Shown piece after piece: positions 14,841-22,879 of a stretch of DNA of 57,494 nt. The position numbers and the translations under genes were made by a program. Every line of letters begins with the position of its first letter. Positions within the stretch are counted from its first letter, which is position 1. A model generated the notes under the pieces. It was given only the letters and a program-made list of their open reading frames with translations, had not been told where the DNA came from and made no database searches. The stretch is from JAYRGC01 sp041908065 (GTDB taxonomy: Bacteria; Pseudomonadota; Alphaproteobacteria; UBA9219). The DNA lies in assembly GCA_041908065.1 (NCBI GenBank), contig JAYRGC010000069.1, forward strand, positions 1-57,494, read 5' to 3'.

Positions 14841-17825
14841 ATGACCGGATTTCTTGACGACTTGGTAGCTTCAGTCTCCAACATGGCGCGGCATTCAGTC
14901 GAGTCGTTCATCGCCTTGGAAACCGTTGACGACACCAATACGTTGGTGGCCAACGACGGATCGATGGTCACCTTCGTCAAGTTGTTGGGGTCGCGCCAGA
15001 TCATAGGCGACGCCGAGTACGCTTGGATAGTGGATCAGGCCACCATGAAGCTGGGGGCGAGATTCGATCGTCCGGGCTACGCCATGCAGGTTTACTTCAT
15101 GCGCGATCCGGCCTTGGTGGGGCCGGAGCTGGACCGCAATATGCAGGTCAACAAAAACGCGGCGCGGGCTATCGGGTTGAATCTCGACGATCTGTTCACT
15201 GAGCGCAAACGGCATATTCAAAAGTTTCTGGCCAGCGAGGCCGTCTACATGGTGTTGTGGACGCGCCCGTCTTCGGTAAGCAAGACCGAGCTGGAACAGG
15301 CTTTGCGCGAGAGATCGAAGAAAAAGTGGGTCGTCGCCTCGGATTCGCAATATCCTTTGGCGGCCTTGGACAAGCTGAGAGTGCGTCACAAGGGATACGT
15401 ATCCTCCATCATGTCGTCGCTGGACGAGCTTTCCATACAGGCCGTGGTGGTGAGCGCGCACGATGCGTTGCGGGCGGTTCGCAACAGCCTTTACCCGCTT
15501 TTATCCAACGAGGAATGGCGGGCTAATCTGCCCGGGGACAAAATATCTCCGCGTTCCCCCAAAAGGCGGGACGACTTATCCGACGTGCTGTGGCCGCCGA
15601 TCAGAAGGCAGCTTTGCACCGGCGACGCCGAGGTGGTTTCCAGCACCATCGCTCGCATCGGCGGGCTTTTGTGGGGCGGCGTCGACATGACGCTAGGGCC
15701 TGCGGAATCCTCGCCCTTTCCCCAGCTTTTAGTGCGCTTGATAAACAACGACGTTCCTTTCCGCATCTCTTTTCTGGTCGAGGGCGGCGGCGCGAGCGGA
15801 ACTTCATTCAGGTCGTTCATCACGGCGGTTCTGGCCTTCAGCAACGACGTTAACCGCCAGATAAAGGATTCGCTAAAGGCGTTGCAGCAACTGGCGCAAA
15901 GCGAATCGGTCGTCAGGTTGCGGGTGTCGATGGCGACCTACGCTCCGGCGGGCGATATGCGCCTTATCGAAGACCGGCTTGCGCTTTTGACGCAATCGTT
16001 GGAGGCGTGGGGCTACTGCCAAGCCTCGTCCGCCGGCGGCGATCCGTTGCAATGCGCCTTGTCGTCGGCGTTGGGCATAGCGTGCGCGTCCACGGCTCCC
16101 GCCGCAGTGGCTCCGTTCATGGAGGTGGTCAAGCTGTTGCCGTGGCAGCGTGCGTCCTCGCCTTTCGAGGACGGCGCGGTGACTTTCCGCACCGCCGACG
16201 GTCGGATGTGGCCGTACCAGATGGGCAGCAGCCTTACCACCACATGGTTCGATCTGATATTCGCTCAACCCGGCGCGGGCAAATCCGTGCTGATGAACGC
16301 GCTTAACCTCGGGACGATCTTATCCGCTGGAGGAAACCGTCTTCCCTTCATAGCGATTCTGGATATTGGGCCGTCGTCGGCGGGGCTTATATCGCTGGTT
16401 CGCGAATCCCTGCCGCTGGAACGCCGCCACGAGGTCATGCACTTCAAGCTCCGTATGACGCCGGAATACGCCGTCAATCCCTTCGACACCCAACTGGGGT
16501 GCCGCCGCCCGTTGCCCGAGGAACGCGCATATCTGAACGAACTGCTCACGCTTTTATGCACTTCTCCCGGGCAAAAGACTCCTTACGAGGGAATGGCGCA
16601 GCTGGTCGGGTTATGCGTTGACGAGATGTACCGCTGGCGCGACGACAGCGGCGCGAACACCGAAGCGAGACCGTATCTTCAGAACATAGAGCCTGAGGTG
16701 GATAGCGCGTTGCTCAGGCACAACATTCATTTGCCGCCGGATCCATACTGGTGGGACGTGGTGGATAGCTTGCACGAATGCGAGGCTTATCACGAATGCA
16801 TGTTGGCGCAGAGGCACGCGGTTCCTACCTTGGTCGATGCCGTGACTGCGGCTCGCCGTCCGCAGATAAGGGCTTTGCTGGAGGAGACCCAGATAGGCGC
16901 GTCCGCCGAGACCGTAATCCACGCCTTCGAGCGCATGATAGCCTCATCGGTGCGCGAGTTTCCCATTCTGGCGTCCGTGACGCGGTTCGACATCGGTTTG
17001 GCGAGGGTGGTGGCGGTCGATTTGCAAGACGTAGCCCCGCAGGGCGACGACATAGCGGATCGCCAGACCGCCATCATGTACATGTTGGCGCGGCATGCGT
17101 TGGTGCGGTCGTGGTGGATAGGGACGGATTCGCTGCGCTCGATACCGGAAAAATACCGCCCGTATCACGAGGCGCGCATCCGCGACATCCGCGAAAGCCC
17201 GAAGCGGGTATGTTTCGACGAATTCCACCGCACTAGCAAGACAACCGCTGTTCGTTCGCAAGTCGTGCGCGACGTGCGCGAAGGCCGCAAATGGGGCGTG
17301 CAAATAGTTTTGGCCTCCCAGTTGCTGGACGATTTCAGCTCCGACATGGTGGATTTGGCCACCGGCGTGTGGATATGCGGCACGGCGGTTTCCGATCGCG
17401 CCATCACCGACACGGCGGAACGCTTTGGCCTTTCCGATACGGCCAGATGGGTGATGCGTTACCGCCTGACGGGGCCTCGCCCCAGCGGCGCGCCGGTTTT
17501 GCTGCTGCTCAGCACTAACAAGGGGCGTTACGAACAGCATTTGGTTAATACCTTGGGGCCGGTGGAGCTGTGGGCTTTGTCCACCTCCGCCGAGGATGTG
17601 GACGTTCGCACCCGCCTTTACGAGGCGTTGGGGGCTGATGAAGCGCGTAATATCCTTTCTCGTTTCTTTCCCAGCGGGTCGTCGCGGCAGGAAATACGCC
17701 GTCGCGTCATGCTGAGAATGGAAAAAGGCGAGGTGGAATCCGGAGCCACGGGCGTGGTTATCTCCGAATTGGTTAACGAACTGATCTCGTTCTCCAAGGA
17801 AAGAAAGCTGGGAACTAAAGGTTGA
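14841..17825 (+). CDS. icmB: DotO/IcmB-type ATPase of a type IVB secretion/conjugation system
   Basis: A 994-residue VirB4-class ATPase like Legionella DotO/IcmB and plasmid IncI TraU. It is predicted to sit at the cytoplasmic face of the inner membrane and energise substrate transfer or pilus assembly. Visible motifs are a Walker A in AQPGAGKSVLMNA (G478-S482, K481) and a Walker B VCFDEFH (D793/E794). Between them is a long insert typical of the IcmB group, and a large N-terminal domain (1-450) precedes them. Length matches IcmB (~1000). GAGG lies about 11 nt ahead of ATG 14841. The next gene is dotM/icmP, supporting the assignment. VirB4 of type IVA systems is shorter (~800). Confidence 0.85.
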   Translation: MTGFLDDLVASVSNMARHSVESFIALETVDDTNTLVANDGSMVTFVKLLGSRQIIGDAEYAWIVDQATMKLGARFDRPGYAMQVYFMRDPALVGPELDRNMQVNKNAARAIGLNLDDLFTERKRHIQKFLASEAVYMVLWTRPSSVSKTELEQALRERSKKKWVVASDSQYPLAALDKLRVRHKGYVSSIMSSLDELSIQAVVVSAHDALRAVRNSLYPLLSNEEWRANLPGDKISPRSPKRRDDLSDVLWPPIRRQLCTGDAEVVSSTIARIGGLLWGGVDMTLGPAESSPFPQLLVRLINNDVPFRISFLVEGGGASGTSFRSFITAVLAFSNDVNRQIKDSLKALQQLAQSESVVRLRVSMATYAPAGDMRLIEDRLALLTQSLEAWGYCQASSAGGDPLQCALSSALGIACASTAPAAVAPFMEVVKLLPWQRASSPFEDGAVTFRTADGRMWPYQMGSSLTTTWFDLIFAQPGAGKSVLMNALNLGTILSAGGNRLPFIAILDIGPSSAGLISLVRESLPLERRHEVMHFKLRMTPEYAVNPFDTQLGCRRPLPEERAYLNELLTLLCTSPGQKTPYEGMAQLVGLCVDEMYRWRDDSGANTEARPYLQNIEPEVDSALLRHNIHLPPDPYWWDVVDSLHECEAYHECMLAQRHAVPTLVDAVTAARRPQIRALLEETQIGASAETVIHAFERMIASSVREFPILASVTRFDIGLARVVAVDLQDVAPQGDDIADRQTAIMYMLARHALVRSWWIGTDSLRSIPEKYRPYHEARIRDIRESPKRVCFDEFHRTSKTTAVRSQVVRDVREGRKWGVQIVLASQLLDDFSSDMVDLATGVWICGTAVSDRAITDTAERFGLSDTARWVMRYRLTGPRPSGAPVLLLLSTNKGRYEQHLVNTLGPVELWALSTSAEDVDVRTRLYEALGADEARNILSRFFPSGSSRQEIRRRVMLRMEKGEVESGATGVVISELVNELISFSKERKLGTKG

Positions 17826-17903
17826 AAATCTCTACGATTTGCAGCATATCTTTCGGGCAGGCGACGGCGGGTCGCGCGAGATAACCCGGGGAAGTTTTCC
17901 ACG

Positions 17904-19145
17904 ATGAGCGGCGGCAAGGCGGACATAGATCCAACATGGCAACTTATGTTGTTCCTAGGGCTGTTGCTGGGGGTCTTCTGGCTTATCTGGCATTTCTTCT
18001 CGCCCCAACTGTTGGAAGGATTGCGGTGGCTGCGTATCGCCGAGCTATGGACATTCGGCTTTTACGATGAGCGCGCGCGGGGATGCGCCAAGTGGCTGTT
18101 TAACGCCAAGGTAAGTTTGGACGCCATGCCTTCGAACGATGCCTATAGGTGGGCTAACGTTTGTTTCGGGGCGGAACAACTTCGCGCCATGCCGGTGCGC
18201 TCGTCCATCCTGTATTACAACATAACCGACACAAGCATGACTTTCGTCAGGGAATACGCCCAGCGGTTCATCCGTTGGCCGGCTGTTTTGGTCTGCCTAG
18301 GCTTCGCAGTTCACGCGATATTCTTTTCCGTCAGGAACAAGTTCAAGAACAAATACAATCTGGAGACCTTCATCAAGGCGCAGGCCGAGATGTGGCCGGT
18401 CATCTCTCCGGTCATCAACTTCAATCCCGCCAAGCACAGCGCGCGCATCCCCGGCCAAGAGGTTCCAGACAAGCTGCCCCCGTTCGCCGAGGCGTTGTCG
18501 CCCGAGGAATGGGTGTCGTTTAACCGCATCAAGGTCACAAACGGCATCCCCGAACGCGAGGCGGTGCGGCGCGCTTTGGTCTCGCAATTAGGGCCGCGTT
18601 GGGTCGATCACGAAAATCTTCCGCCGCACGTGGCCGGACTTTACGCCGCGTTCGCCTTGAAGGGCGCGCAAAAGCGCGAGGAATGCGATGAGTTGTTGGG
18701 CAAGCTGGCCAAAAGCTGGTCGCTCGAAGGCGGATTCAAGATGTCGCCAGAGCTGGCCGCCGAGGTGAAAAAGGCCATCAAGGATCCCAACATCGGCGGC
18801 AAGGCGGCGGAAGTCGCCGGTAAACATGCTTGGCGCGCCACCGCGTTGTTGGGGGTGTTGAAGTGGGGACGGTTCATGGGCGGCGTTTTGGCCCCCGGGC
18901 AATTCGTATGGTTGCGGGCTGAAGACAGGGCGTTGTGGTATCCTTTGAACAATCTGGGGCGGCGTTCATTCCTGTCCGAGGGGGCGGGGGCGATGGCGCA
19001 TTTCATGGCCGAGGAAGCCGCGAAAAAGGCTCTGCCCGTGCCGCGCGTGGATACGGCGATCGTCACGCTGAACCAGTATTTGGCCTCGACTTCGGCGCAG
19101 ATCCCGCCGCGCGAGGAACCAAAGACGAAGGCGGGAAGGCGATGA
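17904..19145 (+). CDS. icmP: DotM/IcmP-type component of the type IV coupling complex
   Basis: A 413-residue inner-membrane protein like DotM/IcmP and IncI TrbA, which works with the DotL coupling ATPase in substrate recruitment. It has membrane segments at about residues 12-32 (MLFLGLLLGVFWLIWHF) and 122-142 (WPAVLVCLGFAVHAIFF). A soluble C-terminal domain (about 190-400) includes ALVSQLGPRW and an Ala-rich helix bundle. It follows icmB by 78 nt on the same strand. Its TGA overlaps the leuD ATG (ATGA, 19142-19145). DotL itself is not in the window. Confidence rests on the combination of the icmB neighbour and the overall layout. Confidence 0.75.
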   Translation: MSGGKADIDPTWQLMLFLGLLLGVFWLIWHFFSPQLLEGLRWLRIAELWTFGFYDERARGCAKWLFNAKVSLDAMPSNDAYRWANVCFGAEQLRAMPVRSSILYYNITDTSMTFVREYAQRFIRWPAVLVCLGFAVHAIFFSVRNKFKNKYNLETFIKAQAEMWPVISPVINFNPAKHSARIPGQEVPDKLPPFAEALSPEEWVSFNRIKVTNGIPEREAVRRALVSQLGPRWVDHENLPPHVAGLYAAFALKGAQKREECDELLGKLAKSWSLEGGFKMSPELAAEVKKAIKDPNIGGKAAEVAGKHAWRATALLGVLKWGRFMGGVLAPGQFVWLRAEDRALWYPLNNLGRRSFLSEGAGAMAHFMAEEAAKKALPVPRVDTAIVTLNQYLASTSAQIPPREEPKTKAGRR

Positions 19146-19723
19146 GGAAGTTCGAGCGTCTGGTCTGTCCTGCCGCCGTCCTGCCTATGGTCAATATCGA
19201 CACCGACCTGATAATCCCCAAGCAGTTCCTGAAAACGATAGCCCGCACCGGACTGGGGAAGCATCTATTCAACGACTTGCGCTATTTCTCCGACGGACGG
19301 GAAAATCCCGATTTCGTCTTGAACCGCCCCGAATGCCGCAAGGCCGGAATATTGATTGCCGGACATAACTTTGGGTGCGGATCGAGCCGCGAACACGCGC
19401 CGTGGGCTTTGACGGATTTCGGCATTTATTGCGTCATAGCTTCGGGCTTCGCCGATATATTCTTCAATAATTGCTTTAAAAACGGTCTGTTGCCGATTGT
19501 TCTGCCGCAGGAAAAGGTCGATTTTTTGGCCAAAGCGGCGGCAGGCGGGGGAGCTCTTGCGGTGGATCTGGCGGAGCAAAAAGTAACCGCTCCCGATGGA
19601 ACCGCCGTTCCCTTCGCCATCGACCCCTTCCGCCGCGAATGCCTGTTGCAGGGGCTTGACGACATCGGCCTGACGGAAAGATACCTTGACGACATCGCCG
19701 CGTATGAAGCCAAAAATCCATGA
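19142..19723 (+). CDS. leuD: 3-isopropylmalate dehydratase, small subunit
   Basis: With LeuC it isomerises 2-isopropylmalate to 3-isopropylmalate in leucine synthesis. The 193-residue product has NIDTDLIIPKQFLK (about residues 18-31) and the diagnostic loop GHNFGCGSSREHAPWAL, at normal family length. ATG 19142 overlaps the icmP stop as ATGA, so leuD is translationally coupled to a secretion gene, which is unusual. leuC and leuB are not in the window. The longer frame from 18935 lies inside icmP and is not used. Confidence 0.95.
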   Translation: MRKFERLVCPAAVLPMVNIDTDLIIPKQFLKTIARTGLGKHLFNDLRYFSDGRENPDFVLNRPECRKAGILIAGHNFGCGSSREHAPWALTDFGIYCVIASGFADIFFNNCFKNGLLPIVLPQEKVDFLAKAAAGGGALAVDLAEQKVTAPDGTAVPFAIDPFRRECLLQGLDDIGLTERYLDDIAAYEAKNP

Positions 19724-19819
19724 AAATAATAAAGTTATTGCTATAAAACGGCAATTTATAATATCGTATCGCCTGTCATCATAGTTAATTATTTCAGTTA
19801 TGGTTAATAGGGGAAATTT

Positions 19820-22516
19820 ATGCAGGATATAGAAAAACTTATTGGATATTTGCGCGGTGCTTGTGAGCAATTGCTGAATAGGGAGACGCTGGATGCCGCC
19901 AAAAGTCTGGCCTTCCGGCCAACGCAGCGCGACGCCATAAGCGCGTATGCGGAGTTTTTGGACAGGGGTGTTTTATCCACTAAGGAAAAACTTTCCGGTT
20001 TCTTTGAAATACCGACCGGAGTCGGCAAAACCGCCGTATTCAGCGCCATTATCGGCGAGGCGGTTCGCCTAGCTCAAAGCGATGGGCAAGCGTTGCGCAT
20101 AGGCATAGTTTCCCCGACCACCAACCTATTGACGCAAACCCGCGACGAGCTGTTAAGCATAAATCCCGATCTTGCCGATAAAGTGGGGCTATATGGCGGA
20201 AATGATCGCCAATTGGACATGCCGATTACCATCATCACATACGATTCGTGGGCGAATTTGGTCGATAACGGAACTTTGGGCGGGGAAAGTTTCGACATTC
20301 TGATTTCCGACGAGGCGCATCGAGGAACGTCGGCGGAACGGGAACGAAAATTGATAGAAGCATTCGACAACGGCGTGGCAAAACTGGCCTTCACCGCCAC
20401 GGCGCACTTTGATTTGGGAAAAACCGTCTTCAACACGCATCGCAATTGCATTTTTGAACGGCACATTCCGGAATCCGTTTTATTGGGAGAATTGGCCGCC
20501 TACATTCACGTTCAGACATACGTCATGCGGATGATGGTCGACGAAGCCGATAAGGAAAAGCGGTTCGACGCAGGCGCGGTCAAGCAAATGGAGTTCAACA
20601 GGCTGGTTGAAAAATTGTTACTGGAGGGGTTAGACCAGTACAGCGGCAAGCCCTTGACCGACAATCAGGGCGGAATTTTCGTTTACAATACCAGACAAGC
20701 CGACGATCTGACCGCAGCCCTGAACGCCAATCCGGAGCTAAAGTCAGTGGCAAAGGCAAGCGGGTGTACAGATTTCGCCGTAGCCATCCACACCAACGGG
20801 ATCAGCGACGCCGAACAGATACGGCGCGAACGAGATTACAAGGCGGGAAAATACCTATTCGTCGTGGGGGACGAAAAATTCAAGGAAGGCTTCGACCATG
20901 CGCCGATGAAAACCGTGATCGACGTTCCCCATGGCTCGGCGGTCGACAAGGCGCAGATATTGGGACGCGGAGCCAGAAGGTATGGCAACGAAGGTCTGAC
21001 CTTTATCGACGTGGTGTTGTATTTCGGCGACCAAGACGCCGAGCTTGACGCAAAAGCTCGCGCCAACGCGATAAAAGACGCCGTGTTGGCGTGCGACGTT
21101 TTGGATGGAAATATCGAGCTGTCCGATCCACGCGTCGGCAACGTCGTGCGCAAAGTGGCAAATGTTCCGCCCAGAATATTTGAAACGGTTGTCGTGGTTT
21201 CCCATGAAACGCTGGAGCAGGTTCGTATCTTGCTCGCCGAACGCGAAGCAGTTAGCCAACAATATGAGGAGGTCATAGAGAATTGGGCGGAATCCGAGCA
21301 ATATCGAGAATTGCGGGATCTGATAGCGGAAAAAGGCGGGCTCGGCTCGAAAACATTATATCAAAGGGCGAGGGAAAGCGCGGAATATAAATACAAATTT
21401 TCCTCGCATGGGGTGATCTATAGTATAATCCACGGTAGGACAAAATCTGTTCCGGTTGTGCAGTACGAGGCGTTGCGCGATATAGTGGAGGCTTATGAAC
21501 CGGTTGCCGCAATCGCCAACTGGCCGGAATCTGAGCAGTATCGAGAATTGCGGGATCTGATAGCGGCAAAAGGCGGGATCGGCAGGAAGGCATTATACCA
21601 AAGGGCTGAAGAAAGCGTGGAATATAAAGGCAAGTTTTCCTCGGATGCGGTGATCGATAATATAATCTCCGGCAGGATAAACTTCGTTCCGGTTGCGCAG
21701 TACGAGGTGTTGCGCGATATATTGGAGGCTTATGAACCTGTCGCCACAATTGCTGACTGGCCTAGGTCTGAGCAGTATCTAGAATTGCGGGATATGATAG
21801 AGGCAAAAGGCGGTTTCGGCTCGAAAATATTATATCAAAGGGCTGATGAAAGCGTAGAACATAAAGGCAAGTTTTCCTCGCATGGGGTGATCCAATATAT
21901 AATCTATGGCAAGACAAAATCTGTTCCGGTTGTGCAGTACGAGGCGTTGCGCGATATAGTGGAGGCCTATGAACCGGTTGCCGCAATCGCTAATTGGCCG
22001 GAATCCGAGCAGTATCAGGAATTGCGGGGTCTGATAGCGGCAAAGGGCGGGCTTGGCGGAAAGTCATTATATCGAAAGGCGCAGGAAAGCCCTAAAACCC
22101 AAGGCAAATTTCTCTCGCATAAGGTGATCGAGAATATAATCTTCGGCAAGACAAGATCTGTTGCAGTAGAGCAGTACGAGGCGTTGCGCGGTATATTGGA
22201 GGCTTATGAACCTGTCGCCGTAATCGCCGATTGGTCAGAATCTGAGTGGTATATAAAATTGTGCGATCTAATTAAAGCAAAAGGCGGAATTGGCGCGAGG
22301 ACATTGTATCAAGGGGCGGAAAAAAATGCAAAAACCCAAGGCAAGTTTCCATCATATAAGGTGATCGAGAATATAATCTTAGGTGTATTAAAATCTGTCC
22401 CGGTCGCGCAGTACGAGGCGTTGTGCGATATATTACACGCGATACCGGATGTTGATGGTCCTTCTCGCCCCCGTCCTCGCGTGGGACGTGCGGCGGCGAC
22501 CAACGAGTGTCAGTAG
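19820..22516 (+). CDS. DEAD/DEAH-type superfamily 2 helicase with five tandem 79-residue C-terminal repeats
   Basis: An 898-residue protein. The N-terminal half (about 25-470) is an SF2 helicase of the restriction/ResIII-like type. It has motif I PTGVGKT (about 65-71), motif II DEAH (164-167), motif III TATA (192-195), and motif VI QILGRGARR (from Q379). Residues 488-875 are five head-to-tail repeats starting at 488, 567, 646, 725 and 804, exactly 79 residues (237 nt) apart. The pattern is WxxSExYxxLxDxIxAKGG, then KxLYxxA, KFxS, VIxxII, and VxVxQYEALxDIxxAY. The repeat resembles a small helix-turn-helix domain (my inference). It stands alone between leuD and cobT, with no methylase or nuclease partner. 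It could act in DNA repair, defence or element maintenance; function is not established. Confidence 0.75.
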   Translation: MQDIEKLIGYLRGACEQLLNRETLDAAKSLAFRPTQRDAISAYAEFLDRGVLSTKEKLSGFFEIPTGVGKTAVFSAIIGEAVRLAQSDGQALRIGIVSPTTNLLTQTRDELLSINPDLADKVGLYGGNDRQLDMPITIITYDSWANLVDNGTLGGESFDILISDEAHRGTSAERERKLIEAFDNGVAKLAFTATAHFDLGKTVFNTHRNCIFERHIPESVLLGELAAYIHVQTYVMRMMVDEADKEKRFDAGAVKQMEFNRLVEKLLLEGLDQYSGKPLTDNQGGIFVYNTRQADDLTAALNANPELKSVAKASGCTDFAVAIHTNGISDAEQIRRERDYKAGKYLFVVGDEKFKEGFDHAPMKTVIDVPHGSAVDKAQILGRGARRYGNEGLTFIDVVLYFGDQDAELDAKARANAIKDAVLACDVLDGNIELSDPRVGNVVRKVANVPPRIFETVVVVSHETLEQVRILLAEREAVSQQYEEVIENWAESEQYRELRDLIAEKGGLGSKTLYQRARESAEYKYKFSSHGVIYSIIHGRTKSVPVVQYEALRDIVEAYEPVAAIANWPESEQYRELRDLIAAKGGIGRKALYQRAEESVEYKGKFSSDAVIDNIISGRINFVPVAQYEVLRDILEAYEPVATIADWPRSEQYLELRDMIEAKGGFGSKILYQRADESVEHKGKFSSHGVIQYIIYGKTKSVPVVQYEALRDIVEAYEPVAAIANWPESEQYQELRGLIAAKGGLGGKSLYRKAQESPKTQGKFLSHKVIENIIFGKTRSVAVEQYEALRGILEAYEPVAVIADWSESEWYIKLCDLIKAKGGIGARTLYQGAEKNAKTQGKFPSYKVIENIILGVLKSVPVAQYEALCDILHAIPDVDGPSRPRPRVGRAAATNECQ
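21281..22465 (+). repeat. Five coding tandem repeats of 237 nt
   Basis: Units begin at 21281, 21518, 21755, 21992 and 22229, exactly 237 nt apart with no indels. A stretch of about 90 nt in units 1 and 3 (around 21431 and 21905) is almost identical, including silent sites. Other pairs differ more, which points to recent copying between units. Confidence 0.9.
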
Positions 22517-22530
22517 GCTTTTTCTGGGCT

Positions 22531-22830
22531 CTTACGCAAAACGGGTGGATAATTTTGCGCCAAACATGGCGGCAGGCACCGTCATTGCGAGCCGTCACAC
22601 TTTGGTTTGGACAGCGTTGAACGCTGTCGGGCGGCGAAGCAATCCAGTGCCGCAGGCGCAACTGCTCTGGATTGCTTCGGGGCGTGAAGAACGCCCCTCG
22701 CAATGACGCCAAAATTCAAAGGGTGACGCTCGCAATGACAGCCTTTGGCTGTAGACTTTGCAATGACAGCCTTTGGCTGTAACTTCACAATGATAGCCAT
22801 TTTGGAAGGCAATACCGCCCGATTTGTAGA
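22531..22830. repeat. Dispersed repeat element with both inverted ends
   Basis: Left end CTTACGCAAAACGGGTGGATAATTTT at 22531 and right end GGCAATACCGCCCGATTTGT at about 22808-22827 are inverted relatives. Between them lie CATTGCGAGCCG...GGCGGCGAAGCAATCCAG, CTCTGGATTGCTTCGG and several CAATGACAGCCTTTGGCTGTA units. The element fills nearly the whole 22517-22879 gap. Confidence 0.8.
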
Positions 22831-22879
22831 CCAGCGTAACGAGATTCTGAACAGGTTCTAAGAGACTCAGATAATCCGG

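Noticed and set aside
19820..22516. Type I or III restriction system
   Set aside because: Helicase motifs are present, but no methylase, specificity or nuclease subunit is adjacent, and no nuclease motif was seen in the protein.
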